DNA of 64,000 nucleotides, taken from Streptomyces sp. NRRL F-4489. GTDB taxonomy: Bacteria > Actinomycetota > Actinomycetes > Streptomycetales > Streptomycetaceae. The stretch covers positions 1 to 64,000 of the forward strand of contig NZ_LLZI01000113.1 in the NCBI RefSeq assembly GCF_001509485.1. Reading direction: 5' to 3'. This document shows positions 37,317 to 46,483 of the stretch, piece by piece. Every line of letters starts with the position of its first letter. Positions within the stretch are counted from its first letter, which is position 1. The position numbers and the translations under genes were made by a program. The notes under the pieces are model-generated. The model did no database searches. It was not told where the DNA came from and was given only the letters and a program-made list of their open reading frames with translations.

Positions 37317-38195
37317 TTACTTCGTGCTCTCGACCGCGTGGCCACCGAACTGGTTACGCAGCGCGGCGATCATCTTCATCTGCGGCGAGTCGTCCTGGCG
37401 GGAGGCGAAGCGGGCGAAGAGCGACGCCGTGATCGCCGGCAGCGGCACGGCGTTGTCGATCGCGGCCTCGACCGTCCAGCGGCCCTCACCGGAGTCCGCG
37501 GCGTAACCGCGCAGCTTCTCCAGGTGCTCGTCGTCGTCGAGGGCGTTGACGGCCAGGTCCAGCAGCCAGGAGCGGATGACCGTGCCCTCCTGCCAGGAGC
37601 GGAAGACCTCGCGGACGTTCTCCACGGAGTCGACCTTCTCCAGCAGCTCCCATCCCTCGGCGTACGCCTGCATCATCGCGTACTCGATGCCGTTGTGGAC
37701 CATCTTCGCGAAGTGGCCGGCGCCGACCTTGCCGGCGTGCACCGAGCCGAAGTCGCCCTCGGGCTTGAGCGCGTCGAAGACCGGCTGCACCTTGGCGACG
37801 TCGTCCTTGGAGCCGCCGTACATCAGCGCGTAGCCGTTCTCCAGGCCCCAGACGCCGCCGGAGACACCGCAGTCCACGAAGCCGATGCCCTTGGCCGCCA
37901 GCTCCTCGGCGTGCTTCTCGTCGTCCGTCCAGCGGGAGTTGCCGCCGTCCACGACGAGGTCGCCCGGCGAGAGCAGCTCGGCCAGCTCGTCGATGGTCGA
38001 CTGGGTGGCGGCGCCGGCCGGCACCATGACCCAGACGACCCGGGGGCCCTGGAGCCTGTCCACAAGCTCCTTGAGGCTGCCCACATCGGCCAGGTCGGGG
38101 TTGCGGTCGTATCCGATGACGGTGTGGCCGGCGCGGCGAATGCGCTCGCGCATGTTGCCGCCCATCTTGCCGAGACCGACGAGACCGAGCTCCAT
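37317..38195 (-). CDS. gnd: 6-phosphogluconate dehydrogenase, decarboxylating (short form)
   Basis: A 292-residue protein starting [19 protein letters not shown], whose GLGKMG is the dinucleotide-binding loop. [10 protein letters not shown] (substrate loop) and [18 protein letters not shown] (catalytic Lys-Asn-Glu) are present. It oxidises 6-phosphogluconate to ribulose 5-phosphate and CO2 in the pentose phosphate pathway. At about 300 residues it belongs to the short GndA/YqeC-like type, against about 470 for the E. coli enzyme; such forms often prefer NAD. Placement between dnaN and recF is typical for Streptomyces, and odd for a metabolic enzyme. Confidence 0.93.
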   Translation of the reverse strand: MELGLVGLGKMGGNMRERIRRAGHTVIGYDRNPDLADVGSLKELVDRLQGPRVVWVMVPAGAATQSTIDELAELLSPGDLVVDGGNSRWTDDEKHAEELAAKGIGFVDCGVSGGVWGLENGYALMYGGSKDDVAKVQPVFDALKPEGDFGSVHAGKVGAGHFAKMVHNGIEYAMMQAYAEGWELLEKVDSVENVREVFRSWQEGTVIRSWLLDLAVNALDDDEHLEKLRGYAADSGEGRWTVEAAIDNAVPLPAITASLFARFASRQDDSPQMKMIAALRNQFGGHAVESTK

Positions 38196-38315
38196 CAGAG
38201 ACCCTCTTTGCACATAGTCGTTGCTGTTCGTACCCGAGTCCGAGCCTACGCCCGGGACCCTGTGCACAGCTGTGGGCTCAGCCGCTCATCGGGGCCTGTC
38301 AGCCGGTCGCCGCAA

Positions 38316-38339
38316 GGCCCCGGCGCAGCGGCCGGGGCC
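38316..38339 (-). terminator. Terminator of dnaN
   Basis: A GGCCCCGG/CCGGGGCC stem of 8 bp with an 8-nt loop, about 30 bp beyond the dnaN stop and before gnd. Confidence 0.65.
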
Positions 38340-38368
38340 CGGGTCGGTACGAGAGCCGTCCGCCGCCG

Positions 38369-39499
38369 TCAGCCGGAGAGGCGGACGGGCATGATCAGGT
38401 ACTTGTAGGCGTCGTCGGCCTCGGCGTCCTTGGCGGGGCGGCCGCTCAGCAGCGCGGGCTTGGTGGAGGTGGTGAACGACAGCTGGGCCACCGGGGAGTC
38501 GATCGCCGACAGGCCCTCCAGCAGGAAGCCGGGGTTGAAGGCGATCGAGATGTCGTCGCCCTCCAGGTCGGCGTCGACCCTTTCCACAGCCTGTGCGTCG
38601 TCGCTGGAGCCGGCCTCCAGGATGAGCACGCCCTGCTCGAAACTCAGCCGGACCGGGGTGTTCCGCTCGGCGACCAGCGCGACACGCTTGACGGCCTCGA
38701 CGAACGGGGCGGTCTCGATCACCGCGACGGAGTTGAACTCCGTGGGGAAGAGGGTGCGGTACTTCGGCAGGTCGCCTTCGAGCAGGCGGGTGGTGGTCCG
38801 CCGCCCGGCGCCCTCGAAGCCGATCAGGCCCTCGCCCTGCCCGGAGCCGGAGAGCGCCAGGGTGACGGTGTCGCCGCCGCTCAGCGACTTGGCGGTGTCC
38901 AGCAGTGTCTTGGCCGGGACCAGCGCGACCGCGGAGGCGTCCGGGCTCTCCGGCTTCCACAGGAACTCGCGGACCGCGAAGCGGTAGCGGTCGGTGGAGG
39001 CCAGCGTGACGGTGTCGCCCTCGATCTCGATCCGCACGCCGGTGAGCACCGGCAGCGTGTCGTCGCGGCCGGCGGCGATCGCCACCTGGGCGGCGGCCGC
39101 GGCGAAGACCTCGGCGGAGACGGTGCCGGTGGCGGTGGGCATGGCCGGCAGCGAGGGGTACTCCTCCACAGGCAGGGTGTGGAGGGTGAAGCGGGAGGAG
39201 CCGCAGACCACGGTCACCCGTACACCGTCGGTGGAAATCTCCACCGGGCGGTTGGGGAGGGCCCGGCAGATGTCGGCGAGCAGCCGGCCGGAGACGAGGA
39301 CGGTGCCCTCCTCCTCCACCTCGGCCTCCACCGAGACCCGCGCCGAGACCTCGTAGTCGAAGCCCGAGAGGCTCAGCGCGCCGTCGTCGGCCTTCAGCAG
39401 CAGGCCCGCGAGGACGGGCACCGGCGGACGGGCCGGGAGGCTCTTGGCCGCCCAGGCCACTGCCTCCGCGAGTACATCGCGCTCCACCCGGATCTTCAC
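38369..39499 (-). CDS. dnaN: DNA polymerase III beta sliding clamp
   Basis: A 376-residue protein. The GTG start (VKIRVERDVLAEAV) has AGGAGG about 8 nt upstream, and the length equals other Streptomyces clamps. Three similar domains are visible: about 1-125, 130-250 (VSAEVFAAAAAQVAIAAGRDDTLPVLTGV) and 255-376, ending in YLIMPVRLSG, the family C-terminus that lines the client-binding pocket. As a dimer it encircles DNA and tethers the polymerase. The long open frame upstream of the GTG runs through oriC and is not coding. Confidence 0.96.
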   Translation of the reverse strand: MKIRVERDVLAEAVAWAAKSLPARPPVPVLAGLLLKADDGALSLSGFDYEVSARVSVEAEVEEEGTVLVSGRLLADICRALPNRPVEISTDGVRVTVVCGSSRFTLHTLPVEEYPSLPAMPTATGTVSAEVFAAAAAQVAIAAGRDDTLPVLTGVRIEIEGDTVTLASTDRYRFAVREFLWKPESPDASAVALVPAKTLLDTAKSLSGGDTVTLALSGSGQGEGLIGFEGAGRRTTTRLLEGDLPKYRTLFPTEFNSVAVIETAPFVEAVKRVALVAERNTPVRLSFEQGVLILEAGSSDDAQAVERVDADLEGDDISIAFNPGFLLEGLSAIDSPVAQLSFTTSTKPALLSGRPAKDAEADDAYKYLIMPVRLSG

Positions 39500-40478
39500 C
39501 GGAAACCGCCTCCTGCTGTTGCTGGCTCTCGCCCTGCTGGCTCTTCGTCGTCGTCGGCTGGGTTGCCGCCAGACCAGTCTGACGTACGCCGCGGGGAGCC
39601 CGTGCGGCTCGGGGTCAAGTCGGCTCGGACGGAGCGGCGCGCTCCGGAGCCGGGTTGTGCACAGGGCCCGGTTCCGAGCGAATTCCCCGGTTGATATCCG
39701 TGGTCGTAGTAGTAGGCCCTGTGGAAACGGTGGACAACTCACTTTGCGCAGGTCAGCGCGGATTTTTTGTCCACCGGCCCTGTGGGTGGCCGCCGTGGAT
39801 AACCCGGCCCGGCTGTGGATCGCCGGAAGTTCTGCACACCCCGTGCACAGGGCAGGGGCACTTCTCCCCAGTGCCGTCCCCAGGTTTACCCACGTTCCCC
39901 ACAGCCCAACCCACCGAGTCGGTGTGACCGCTTTCACTCGCGGCAGTGAGGAGGGGTGTTGTGTTGCCGAACAGTGGACAGCGGTGTGGAGAAGCCGGCG
40001 ATCACTGGGGACAACGGCGCTTCTCCTGTGGGCGGCCGGTGGACAACCCGCCGCCACTCCTGTGGACGAAGAGTCTGTCCACAGCCTGTGGATGACGGTT
40101 GGCCACAATTCCACACCCGGCTGACCTCGCAGGATGATCCTTTGAGGGCCCGGCCTGTGGATCCCACAGGGATAACTTTCCCCTCCCCAGCCTGTGGACG
40201 GAAGATTCTTGCCCAATCTGTGGAGAGAGGCCGTGACCTCGCCCGGAATCGAACAGCGCCGGGCGGCTTCCACAGGCTCGGGACGGCGGCGGAGGGCGCC
40301 GACACCGTCCCGGACCGGCCGCGAGCACCTCCGGAAGCCGTCCCCACGGGGTCTTCCGGGGCCGTAGGACGCCTCTCCACCGCTGTACGACGCGGCTCCG
40401 GGGCCCGTACGGCGAAGGGCGCCCCGGGACGGGATCCCGGAGCGCCCTGGACGGCGGTGGCGGCCGGCGGGCCGCCCG
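39500..40478. other. oriC: Chromosomal replication origin oriC
   Basis: 979 bp between dnaN and dnaA with about 19 DnaA-box-like 9-mers near TTGTCCACA in both orientations. Examples: 39655 TTGTGCACA, 39729 and 40038 GGTGGACAA, 39767 TTGTCCACC, 39794 CGTGGATAA, 39814 TGTGGATCG, 39985 TGTGGAGAA, 40006 TGGGGACAA, 40061 TGTGGACGA, 40075 CTGTCCACA, 40087 TGTGGATGA, 40099 TTGGCCACA, 40156 TGTGGATCC, 40193 TGTGGACGG, 40219 TGTGGAGAG. Most differ from the consensus at one or two bases. Studied Streptomyces origins likewise have 19 or so mostly non-consensus boxes. A GATTTTTTG tract at 39761 is the most T-rich point. No gene is supported in it. Confidence 0.95.
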
Positions 40479-42353
40479 TCAGCCGTTCTTGATGCGGTTG
40501 GTCAGCTCGGTGACCTGGTTGTAGATGGAGCGCCGCTCGGCCATCAGCGCGCGGATCTTGCGGTCGGCGTGCATCACGGTGGTGTGGTCGCGGCCGCCGA
40601 ACTGCGCGCCGATCTTCGGCAGCGAGAGATCGGTCAGCTCCCGGCACAGGTACATGGCGATCTGGCGGGCCGTCACCAGCACCCGGCTCCGCGAGGAGCC
40701 GCACAGATCGTCCACGGTCAGCCCGAAGTAGTCGGCGGTCGAGGCCATGATCGCGGTCGCGGTGATCTCCGGCGCGGTGTCCTCGCCCCCGGGGATCAGG
40801 TCCTTCAGCACGATCTCGGTGAGCCCCAGGTCCACCGGCTGCCGGTTGAGCGACGCGAACGCCGTCACCCGGATCAGCGCGCCCTCCAGCTCGCGGATGT
40901 TGCGCGAGATCCGGGACGCGATGAACTCCAGCACCTCCGGCGGCGCGTTCAGCTGCTCCTGGACCGCCTTCTTGCGGAGGATCGCGATCCGGGTCTCCAG
41001 CTCGGGCGGCTGGACGTCCGTGATCAGGCCCCACTCGAAGCGGTTGCGCAGCCGGTCCTCCAGGGTGACCAGCTGCTTGGGCGGCCGGTCGCTGGAGAGC
41101 ACGATCTGCTTGTTGGCGTTGTGCAGGGTGTTGAAGGTGTGGAAGAACTCCTCCTGCGTCGACTCCTTGCTCGCCAGGAACTGGATGTCGTCGACGAGCA
41201 GGATGTCCATGTCCCGGTAGCGCTTGCGGAACGCGTCCGCCTTGCCGTCCCGGATGGAGTTGATGAACTCGTTGGTGAACTCCTCCGAGCTCACGTACCG
41301 CACCCGGGTACCGGGGTAGAGGCTGCGCGCGTAGTGCCCGATGGCGTGCAGCAGGTGGGTCTTGCCGAGGCCGGACTCCCCGTAGATGAACAGCGGGTTG
41401 TACGCCTTGGCCGGCGCCTCGGCCACCGCGACCGCCGCGGCGTGCGCGAAGCGGTTGGACGCGCCGATGACGAAGGTGTCGAAGAGGTACTTCGGGTTCA
41501 GCCGCGCGGTCGGCTCGCCGGGGCCGGTCGCCGGCGCGGGCTGCGCGGCGAGCGGGCCGGGGGCGCCGCTGGGCGCCGGCAGCGGGGAGCCGGGGCCGCC
41601 GGGCCGGCCGCCGGGCGGCGGCAGCTCGGGCAGATCGCGCCGCTGCTGCTCGTACGGCGGGCGCGGGCCCTCGGGGGGACGCGGCGCGCCGCGGTCCGGC
41701 CCCTGGGAGCGGTAGTCGTTCGGGTGCTGCTGGAGGTGCGCGGGCGGCCCGGAGCCGTACGGCTCGCGCCACTGCTCCGAGGACGTCTCGCGCTCCGGGT
41801 AGCCGGTGTGGTGCTGCCAGCCGTACTCCTCGCGCGGGCCGACCGCGTCGGTGACCGAGTGCTGCGGCCAGGCGCCGGGCTCGTGCCGGGGCCGGTCGTA
41901 GTCCGGGTACGCGGGCCGGACGGTGGGGAGGTCGTCGGGCTGGTGCCCGTAGCCCTGCCGGGAGTCGTGGCGCGCGTCGTGGCGCGCTTCGTACCCGTCG
42001 TAGCCGTCGCGCTGCGTCTGCGTCTGCGGGTGCTGGCCGTGCTGCTGGGGCGGAGCGGGCGGCTGGGCCGGCGGCTCCTCGGAGGAGTCGTCGACGGTGA
42101 TCGCGATCCGGATCGGGCGGCCGCACTCATGGCTGAGCGCCTCGCCGATCAGCGGCGCCAGCCGGCCTTCGAGCACACCCTTGGCGAACTCGTTGGGCAC
42201 GGCGAGCAGTGCGGTGTCCGCGACCAGCGCCAGGGGCTGGGTCCGCTTGAGCCAGTCCTGGTCCTTGGGCTTGAGGCCATCGGCCTCGGCCCGCAAGAGG
42301 TGATCGAGTACACGTGGCCACACTGCGGCAAGATCGGCAGGTACATCAGCCAC
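40479..42353 (-). CDS. dnaA: Chromosomal replication initiator DnaA
   Basis: A 624-residue protein from GTG ([20 protein letters not shown]). Domain I (about 1-90) mediates self-association. Domain II is an exceptionally long, Pro/Gln/Gly/Arg-rich linker (about 90-290), typical of Streptomyces. Domain III is the AAA+ module, with Walker [19 protein letters not shown] near 325 and Walker [15 protein letters not shown]. Domain IV ends with the DnaA-box signature [15 protein letters not shown]. It binds DnaA boxes with ATP and opens oriC. A perfect DnaA box just upstream of its -35 element suggests autoregulation. Confidence 0.97.
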   Translation of the reverse strand: MADVPADLAAVWPRVLDHLLRAEADGLKPKDQDWLKRTQPLALVADTALLAVPNEFAKGVLEGRLAPLIGEALSHECGRPIRIAITVDDSSEEPPAQPPAPPQQHGQHPQTQTQRDGYDGYEARHDARHDSRQGYGHQPDDLPTVRPAYPDYDRPRHEPGAWPQHSVTDAVGPREEYGWQHHTGYPERETSSEQWREPYGSGPPAHLQQHPNDYRSQGPDRGAPRPPEGPRPPYEQQRRDLPELPPPGGRPGGPGSPLPAPSGAPGPLAAQPAPATGPGEPTARLNPKYLFDTFVIGASNRFAHAAAVAVAEAPAKAYNPLFIYGESGLGKTHLLHAIGHYARSLYPGTRVRYVSSEEFTNEFINSIRDGKADAFRKRYRDMDILLVDDIQFLASKESTQEEFFHTFNTLHNANKQIVLSSDRPPKQLVTLEDRLRNRFEWGLITDVQPPELETRIAILRKKAVQEQLNAPPEVLEFIASRISRNIRELEGALIRVTAFASLNRQPVDLGLTEIVLKDLIPGGEDTAPEITATAIMASTADYFGLTVDDLCGSSRSRVLVTARQIAMYLCRELTDLSLPKIGAQFGGRDHTTVMHADRKIRALMAERRSIYNQVTELTNRIKNG

Positions 42354-42424
42354 AGGGCACGCTCTCTCACAGTCCCACGAATGTGTGATTCTCAGGACGG
42401 GCGGGAAGGAAATGGAGTTCAGCC

Positions 42425-42454
42425 ACGGTAGTCAGGGCGGGCCTGGGGATTCAA
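42425..42454 (-). promoter_or_regulatory. dnaA promoter
   Basis: On the minus strand TTGAAT (-35), an 18-bp spacer and TACCGT (-10), 71 bp before the dnaA start. This fits the HrdB-type consensus. Confidence 0.65.
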
Positions 42455-42458
42455 GTTG

Positions 42459-42467
42459 TTGTCCACA
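42459..42467 (+). promoter_or_regulatory. Perfect DnaA box at the dnaA promoter
   Basis: TTGTCCACA, an exact match to the preferred Streptomyces DnaA box, 4 bp upstream of the dnaA -35 hexamer. It is well placed for DnaA to regulate its own gene. Confidence 0.8.
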
Positions 42468-42520
42468 GGCTGTGCATAGTGTGTCCTGGCGGAGGCTGTC
42501 CGCACCGTCGCGGAGCTGGT

Positions 42521-42550
42521 TTGACCGGATGGCGTAGCCCCGCGTACCGT
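42521..42550 (+). promoter_or_regulatory. rpmH promoter
   Basis: TTGACC (-35), an 18-bp spacer and TACCGT (-10), about 180 bp before rpmH. It is the best match to a vegetative promoter in this region. Confidence 0.65.
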
Positions 42551-42728
42551 GAACCGGTCGAGTTGTCGATGGCTGCTGCCGCCTGCCTCCGATGGGCAAA
42601 GATCGCGCTCTCGTGATCGTGTAGCGGTGCACTCGGGCGTGGCGAGCTACTCGTGGGCGCACGGTGACAGCCAGTCGACGCCCCACATCCGTCTCGTACG
42701 AGACATCAAAGATCTCTGGAGCCCCCGA

Positions 42729-42866
42729 GTGAGCAAGCGCACCTTCCAGCCGAACAACCGCCGCCGCGCGAAGACCCACGGCTTCCGTCTGCGCATGCGG
42801 ACCCGTGCCGGCCGCGCGATCCTCGCGTCGCGCCGCAGCAAGGGCCGCGCCCGTCTGTCGGCCTGA
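42729..42866 (+). CDS. rpmH: 50S ribosomal protein L34
   Basis: A 45-residue, highly basic protein: [18 protein letters not shown], then [26 protein letters not shown]. This is the full L34 signature and length. The GTG start has GGAG about 7 nt upstream. L34 is part of the large ribosomal subunit. The gene heads the rpmH-rnpA-yidD-yidC-jag group conserved beside dnaA in most bacteria, and it is divergent from dnaA. A long intergenic leader of about 180 nt precedes it. Confidence 0.97.
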   Translation: MSKRTFQPNNRRRAKTHGFRLRMRTRAGRAILASRRSKGRARLSA

Positions 42867-42889
42867 GCAGCCCGACCTAGGTCCATGAC

Positions 42890-43345
42890 GTGCTGCCTAC
42901 CGAAAATCGGCTGAGGCGGCGCGAGGACTTCGCGGCCGCGGTACGCCGGGGACGCAGGGCCGGTCGCCCGCTCCTTGTCGTGCATTGCCGCAGCGGTGCA
43001 ACGGACCCGCACGCAGCGGGGGGAAGTGTTCCCCCGGCGCGTGCGGGTTTCGTCGTCAGCAAGGCCGTTGGCGTCGCGGTCGTCCGCAACAGGGTCAAGC
43101 GCAGGCTTCGCCATCTCGTGCGCGACCGGCTGGACCGGCTGCCCGCCGGTAGCCTGGTTGTCGTACGGGCCCTGCCCGGCGCGGGCGCGGCGGAGTACGA
43201 CCAGCTGGCCCGCGACCTGGACGCCGCTCTGGAGCGGCTGCTCGGAGGGGCGCCGAAAGGCAGCAATCCCCCCGGGGCTGCGAACGGCGGTACCTCCGCC
43301 GGCCCCCGGGCTCCCGGACGGGACCCGGGAGGGAGCGCACAGTGA
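42890..43345 (+). CDS. rnpA: Ribonuclease P protein component
   Basis: A 151-residue basic protein from GTG, 23 bp after rpmH. It starts [22 protein letters not shown] and holds the RNR motif [26 protein letters not shown] (about 55-80), which contacts the P RNA and the pre-tRNA leader. The C-terminal 35 residues are Gly/Pro-rich and disordered. It helps the RNA subunit remove 5' leaders from tRNA precursors. The ribosome binding site is weak, so coupling to rpmH is likely. Its stop overlaps the yidD start. Confidence 0.95.
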   Translation: MLPTENRLRRREDFAAAVRRGRRAGRPLLVVHCRSGATDPHAAGGSVPPARAGFVVSKAVGVAVVRNRVKRRLRHLVRDRLDRLPAGSLVVVRALPGAGAAEYDQLARDLDAALERLLGGAPKGSNPPGAANGGTSAGPRAPGRDPGGSAQ

Positions 43346-43659
43346 AGTACCCGCTGCTGCTTTTGATCAAGATCTACCAGTGGACCATCAGCCCCCTGCT
43401 GGGCCCGGTCTGCAAGTACTACCCGTCGTGCTCGCACTATGGCTACACGGCCATCGACCGGCACGGCGCGGTCAAGGGGACTGCGCTGACCGCTTGGCGC
43501 ATCCTGCGGTGCAATCCGTGGTCGCTCGGTGGCGTCGACCACGTCCCTCCCCGGAAGCGCCCGGTTTGGCATCAGCGGCTGAGGAGCCGCCTGGGCGGGA
43601 CGACCGTCCCTGAGCCTGTCGCCCAGCCCGAGACTCCGCCCAACGCCCAAGGAGCCTGA
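43342..43659 (+). CDS. yidD: Membrane protein insertion efficiency factor YidD
   Basis: A 105-residue protein from GTG, overlapping rnpA by 4 nt. The family signature is complete: [30 protein letters not shown] with the three conserved Cys (two here in KYYPSCSHY and PVCKY), then [28 protein letters not shown]. The N-terminal amphipathic helix associates with the inner leaflet. It aids YidC-dependent insertion. The C-terminal tail of about 30 residues is Pro/Arg-rich and specific to this lineage. Confidence 0.95.
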   Translation: MKYPLLLLIKIYQWTISPLLGPVCKYYPSCSHYGYTAIDRHGAVKGTALTAWRILRCNPWSLGGVDHVPPRKRPVWHQRLRSRLGGTTVPEPVAQPETPPNAQGA

Positions 43660-43662
43660 TTC

Positions 43663-44799
43663 GTGGACACGATCCTCAAACCTCTTTATTACGCAGTTTC
43701 CTGGATCATCGTCCAGTTCCACTCGTTCTTCGGCCTGATCTTCGATCCGGACAGTGGAGCTGCGTGGGGTCTGTCCATCGTCTCGCTGGTGGTGCTGATC
43801 CGTGTCTGCCTGATCCCGCTCTTCGTGAAGCAGATCAAGTCGACGCGGAACATGCAGGCGCTCCAGCCGAAGATGAAGGCGATCCAGGAGCGCTACAAGA
43901 GCGACAAGCAGCGCCAGTCCGAAGAGATGATGAAGCTCTACAAGGAGACGGGCACCAACCCGCTCTCGAGCTGTCTCCCGATCCTGGCGCAGTCCCCGTT
44001 CTTCATCTCGCTGTACCAGGTCCTCAGCCACATCGCGCAGAACAAGACCGTCGGCTTCATCGACCCGACGCTGCTGGCCAGCGCGCAGAAGGCGCACATC
44101 TTCGGTGCCCCGCTCGCGGCCAAGTTCATGGACAGCGCGGCGAAGATCCAGAGCCTGGGCGCCTCGCTGACCGATGTGCGCGTGGTCACGATCATCATGA
44201 TCGTCCTGATGTCGGCGTCGCAGTTCTACACCCAGCGCCAGCTGATGACGAAGAACGTCGACCTGACGGTGAAGACGCCGTTCATGCAGCAGCAGAAGAT
44301 GCTGATGTACGTCTTCCCGATCATGTTCGCGGTCTTCGGTATCAACTTCCCCGTCGGTGTCCTCGTCTACTGGCTGACCACCAACGTGTGGACGATGGGC
44401 CAGCAGATGTTCGTGATCCGCCGCAACCCCACCCCGGGCAGCAAGGCGTACACCGAGCGTCAGGAGCGGCTGCGGGCCAAGGGCAAGCTGGTCGAGAGCC
44501 CCGCCGAGATCGCCGCGAAGAAGGCCGTCGAGGAGGCGCGCCAGAACCGCCAGCAGCCCAAGCGGCAGCCGAAGGCCAAGCGCCAGACCGGTGCGGCCGC
44601 GCCCACCGGTGCCGCGCGGAACCGTACGCGGGCCAGCTCCTCGGCGAACGGCACCGCCGCCGAGCAGAGCGGCACGGCCGCGCAGGAGGGCAAGGGGAAG
44701 GGTGGTGCGTCCGCCAAGGGCGCTGCCTCCGGGTCCCGTAACACCAAGTCCGGGCAGCGCAAGGGCCAGCAGCGCCCCAAGCACCCGTCCAAGAAGTAA
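43663..44799 (+). CDS. yidC: Membrane protein insertase YidC/Oxa1
   Basis: A 378-residue protein from GTG with AAGGAG about 8 nt upstream, 3 bp after yidD. Five TM segments are expected: [12 protein letters not shown], then [38 protein letters not shown], which carries the conserved groove Arg and the start of the cytoplasmic hairpin. [21 protein letters not shown] and the C-terminal pair ([46 protein letters not shown]) follow. The last 100 residues are basic, Ala/Lys/Gln-rich and cytoplasmic, likely ribosome-contacting. It inserts membrane proteins alone or with Sec. Confidence 0.96.
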   Translation: MDTILKPLYYAVSWIIVQFHSFFGLIFDPDSGAAWGLSIVSLVVLIRVCLIPLFVKQIKSTRNMQALQPKMKAIQERYKSDKQRQSEEMMKLYKETGTNPLSSCLPILAQSPFFISLYQVLSHIAQNKTVGFIDPTLLASAQKAHIFGAPLAAKFMDSAAKIQSLGASLTDVRVVTIIMIVLMSASQFYTQRQLMTKNVDLTVKTPFMQQQKMLMYVFPIMFAVFGINFPVGVLVYWLTTNVWTMGQQMFVIRRNPTPGSKAYTERQERLRAKGKLVESPAEIAAKKAVEEARQNRQQPKRQPKAKRQTGAAAPTGAARNRTRASSSANGTAAEQSGTAAQEGKGKGGASAKGAASGSRNTKSGQRKGQQRPKHPSKK

Positions 44800-44813
44800 G
44801 AAGGAGTCCTTAC

Positions 44814-45320
44814 GTGACGGACACGACCCCTGGCACCAAGGGCGCCGACACCCTGACCCGCCTGGAGCAGGAAGGCGAGATCGCGGCCGACTACCTCGAG
44901 GGCCTGCTGGACATCGCGGACCTCGACGGGGACATCGACATGGACGTCGAGGCGGATCGCGCCTCGGTGTCGATCATCGGCGACCCGTCCAGCCGCGACC
45001 TCCAGAAGCTGGTCGGCCGGGACGGTGAGGTGCTGGAGGCGCTCCAGGAGCTGACGCGGCTGGCGGTGCACCGCGAGACCGGTGACCGCAGCCGTCTGAT
45101 GCTGGACATCGCCGGCTTCCGGGCGCGCAAGCGCGAGGAGCTGGCCAAGGTCGGCTCGAGCGCCGCGGAGGAGGCCAGGAGCACCGGCCAGCCGGTGAAG
45201 CTGGACCCGATGACGCCGTTCGAGCGCAAGGTCGTGCACGACGCGGTCGCCGCGGCCGGCCTGCGGAGCGAGTCCGAGGGCGAGGAGCCGGAGCGCCGCG
45301 TGGTGGTCCTCCCGGCCTGA
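44814..45320 (+). CDS. jag: KH/R3H RNA-binding protein Jag (KhpB)
   Basis: A 168-residue protein from GTG after AAGGAGT. A KH-like domain occupies about 50-110 (GDPSSRDLQKLVGRDGEVLEALQELTRLAVHRETGDRSRLMLDIAGF). The R3H domain follows (about 115-168), with its helix LDPMTPFERKVVHDAVAAA and the RRVVVLPA end. The Jag_N domain of Firmicute homologues is absent, as in other actinobacteria. It binds RNA and influences cell division and elongation in Streptococcus. It closes the rpmH operon and a hairpin follows. Confidence 0.93.
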   Translation: MTDTTPGTKGADTLTRLEQEGEIAADYLEGLLDIADLDGDIDMDVEADRASVSIIGDPSSRDLQKLVGRDGEVLEALQELTRLAVHRETGDRSRLMLDIAGFRARKREELAKVGSSAAEEARSTGQPVKLDPMTPFERKVVHDAVAAAGLRSESEGEEPERRVVVLPA

Positions 45321-45340
45321 CGCCGCGTGCGCAGTCTTTC

Positions 45341-45373
45341 TTTGGCCCCGTCTGCTCGCAGGCGGGGCCAAAA
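45341..45373 (+). terminator. Terminator of the rpmH-jag operon
   Basis: TTTGGCCCCG-TCTG pairs with CAGG-CGGGGCCAAA around CTCG, a 14-bp stem with one G-T pair, 20 bp beyond the jag stop. Confidence 0.85.
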
Positions 45374-45453
45374 CTTGTCAGCCTTCTGTGTTATCCCCGG
45401 TCGTACGGCCGGGTTCCCGGCAGGAAAAGCAGTACAGAGGAAGGGCGGTCCCC

Positions 45454-46179
45454 GTGACGGAGGCATCAGCGGAGCTCCCTCCCGCGCCGAAGGCGGCGCA
45501 GGAGGTTTTCGGCGAGCGCTTTCCGGAGGCCGTGCGGTACGGCGAACTGCTCGCCGACGCGGGGGTGAAGCGCGGGCTGATCGGTCCGCGCGAGGTGCCC
45601 CGGCTGTGGGAGCGGCATCTGCTGAACTGCGCGGTGCTCTCCGAGGTGGTTCCGGAGGGCGTCTCGGTCTGTGATGTCGGCTCGGGGGCCGGGCTGCCCG
45701 GTATTCCGCTGGCGCTGGTGCGCCCCGACCTCAAGATCACGCTGCTGGAGCCGCTGCTGCGGCGGACGAATTTCCTCCAGGAGGTCGTGGAGCTGCTCGG
45801 GCTGGACCACGTCACGGTCGTCCGGGGCCGGGCGGAGGAGGTCATGGGCAAGCTTCCGCAGGTGCATGTGGTGACGGCGCGGGCCGTCGCGCCGCTGGAC
45901 CGGCTGGCCGGCTGGGGCGTGCCGCTGCTGCGTCCGTACGGGCAGATGCTGGCGCTCAAGGGGGACACCGCGGAGGAAGAGCTGAAGGCGGCGCGGGCCG
46001 CGCTGAGCAAGCTCGGCGTGGTGGACACGTCGATCGTGCACGTCGGCGAGGGCGTGGTGGATCCGCTGTCGACCGTGGTGCGGGTCGAGGTCGGGGAGAG
46101 CCCGGGCGGGGTGCGCTTCGCGGCGAAGCGGGCGAAGGCGGCGCGCACCAGCCGGGCGTCGCGGGGCCGCCGGCGCTGA
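45454..46179 (+). CDS. rsmG: 16S rRNA (guanine-527-N7) methyltransferase RsmG
   Basis: A 241-residue protein from GTG, with AGGAAGGG upstream. The SAM-binding loop is SVCDVGSGAGLPGIPLALV at about 70-88; the substrate-side motif LPQVHVVTARAVAPLDRL and the earlier ERHLLNCAVL are typical of GidB. It methylates 16S rRNA near the streptomycin site; loss gives low-level streptomycin resistance and raised antibiotic production in Streptomyces. It stands between jag and parA as in most bacteria, with a terminator before it and 300 bp of regulatory DNA after it. The C-terminal Lys/Arg/Ala tail is extra. Confidence 0.95.
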   Translation: MTEASAELPPAPKAAQEVFGERFPEAVRYGELLADAGVKRGLIGPREVPRLWERHLLNCAVLSEVVPEGVSVCDVGSGAGLPGIPLALVRPDLKITLLEPLLRRTNFLQEVVELLGLDHVTVVRGRAEEVMGKLPQVHVVTARAVAPLDRLAGWGVPLLRPYGQMLALKGDTAEEELKAARAALSKLGVVDTSIVHVGEGVVDPLSTVVRVEVGESPGGVRFAAKRAKAARTSRASRGRRR

Positions 46180-46269
46180 CGCGGCAGACCGCAGGGGTCC
46201 GGTCGGGATTCCTGCGGTGTGCTGATCCCTCCGCGGAACAGCGGACAGGGCCCTTTCTGCAGGCGTGGC

Positions 46270-46298
46270 AAAAAGCCGCGAGACGGAGTGTCGCGGCT
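46270..46298 (-). terminator. Hairpin with minus-strand T-tract between rsmG and parA
   Basis: Perfect 8-bp stem AGCCGCGA/TCGCGGCT with a 9-nt loop. Five A residues precede it on the plus strand, so the T-tract needed for intrinsic termination lies on the minus strand. It may still end the rsmG transcript without a T-tract. No minus-strand gene is visible upstream of it. Confidence 0.6.
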
Positions 46299-46323
46299 CA
46301 ATCGGTCGCCGCGCTGGCATCGT

Positions 46324-46337
46324 GTTTCACGTGAAAC
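46324..46337. other. parS: parS site upstream of parA
   Basis: Perfect GTTTCACGTGAAAC, 147 bp before the parA start. ParB bound here could act on parAB transcription as well as on segregation. Confidence 0.95.
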
Positions 46338-46420
46338 GTCGTTCTCTGCTGCAAGGGATCATCGGCCGCGGGCGTGCGGCTGCCGCGCCGTCCGACCGGA
46401 AACCCACACGGGTGACGAAA

Positions 46421-46447
46421 GTATCCACAGGCGGGGCTTCATCCACA
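46421..46447 (+). promoter_or_regulatory. Pair of DnaA-box-like sites upstream of parA
   Basis: GTATCCACA (46421-46429) and TCATCCACA (46439-46447) each differ from TTATCCACA at one base, in the same orientation and 18 bp apart. They end 37 bp before the parA start. Confidence 0.45.
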
Positions 46448-46483
46448 GGAGAAGGGACCTCACTGGTTCGCGAAGCCGGAAGC

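Larger units (their letters stand above)
42354..42728. other. Divergent promoter region of dnaA and rpmH
   Basis: 375 bp holding the promoters of dnaA (minus) and rpmH (plus) and one perfect DnaA box, all listed separately. Both promoters share the -10 TACCGT with 18-bp spacers. Nothing gene-like otherwise. Confidence 0.75.
46180..46483. other. rsmG-parA intergenic region with parS and DnaA-box-like sites
   Basis: 304 bp without a supported gene. It contains a hairpin at 46274-46298, a perfect parS at 46324 and two one-mismatch DnaA boxes (GTATCCACA at 46421, TCATCCACA at 46439, 18 bp apart). The parAB promoters must lie here; no clear -35/-10 pair was identified. Confidence 0.6.

Noticed and set aside
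38369..40273. dnaN extended upstream through oriC
   Set aside because: The added 258 codons translate the DnaA-box region and have no family similarity. The GTG at 39499 has a strong ribosome binding site.
42877..44784. Long minus-strand frame opposite rnpA-yidD-yidC
   Set aside because: It is a shadow of well-recognised plus-strand genes with a Leu/Arg/His-rich composition typical of antisense frames in high-GC DNA.
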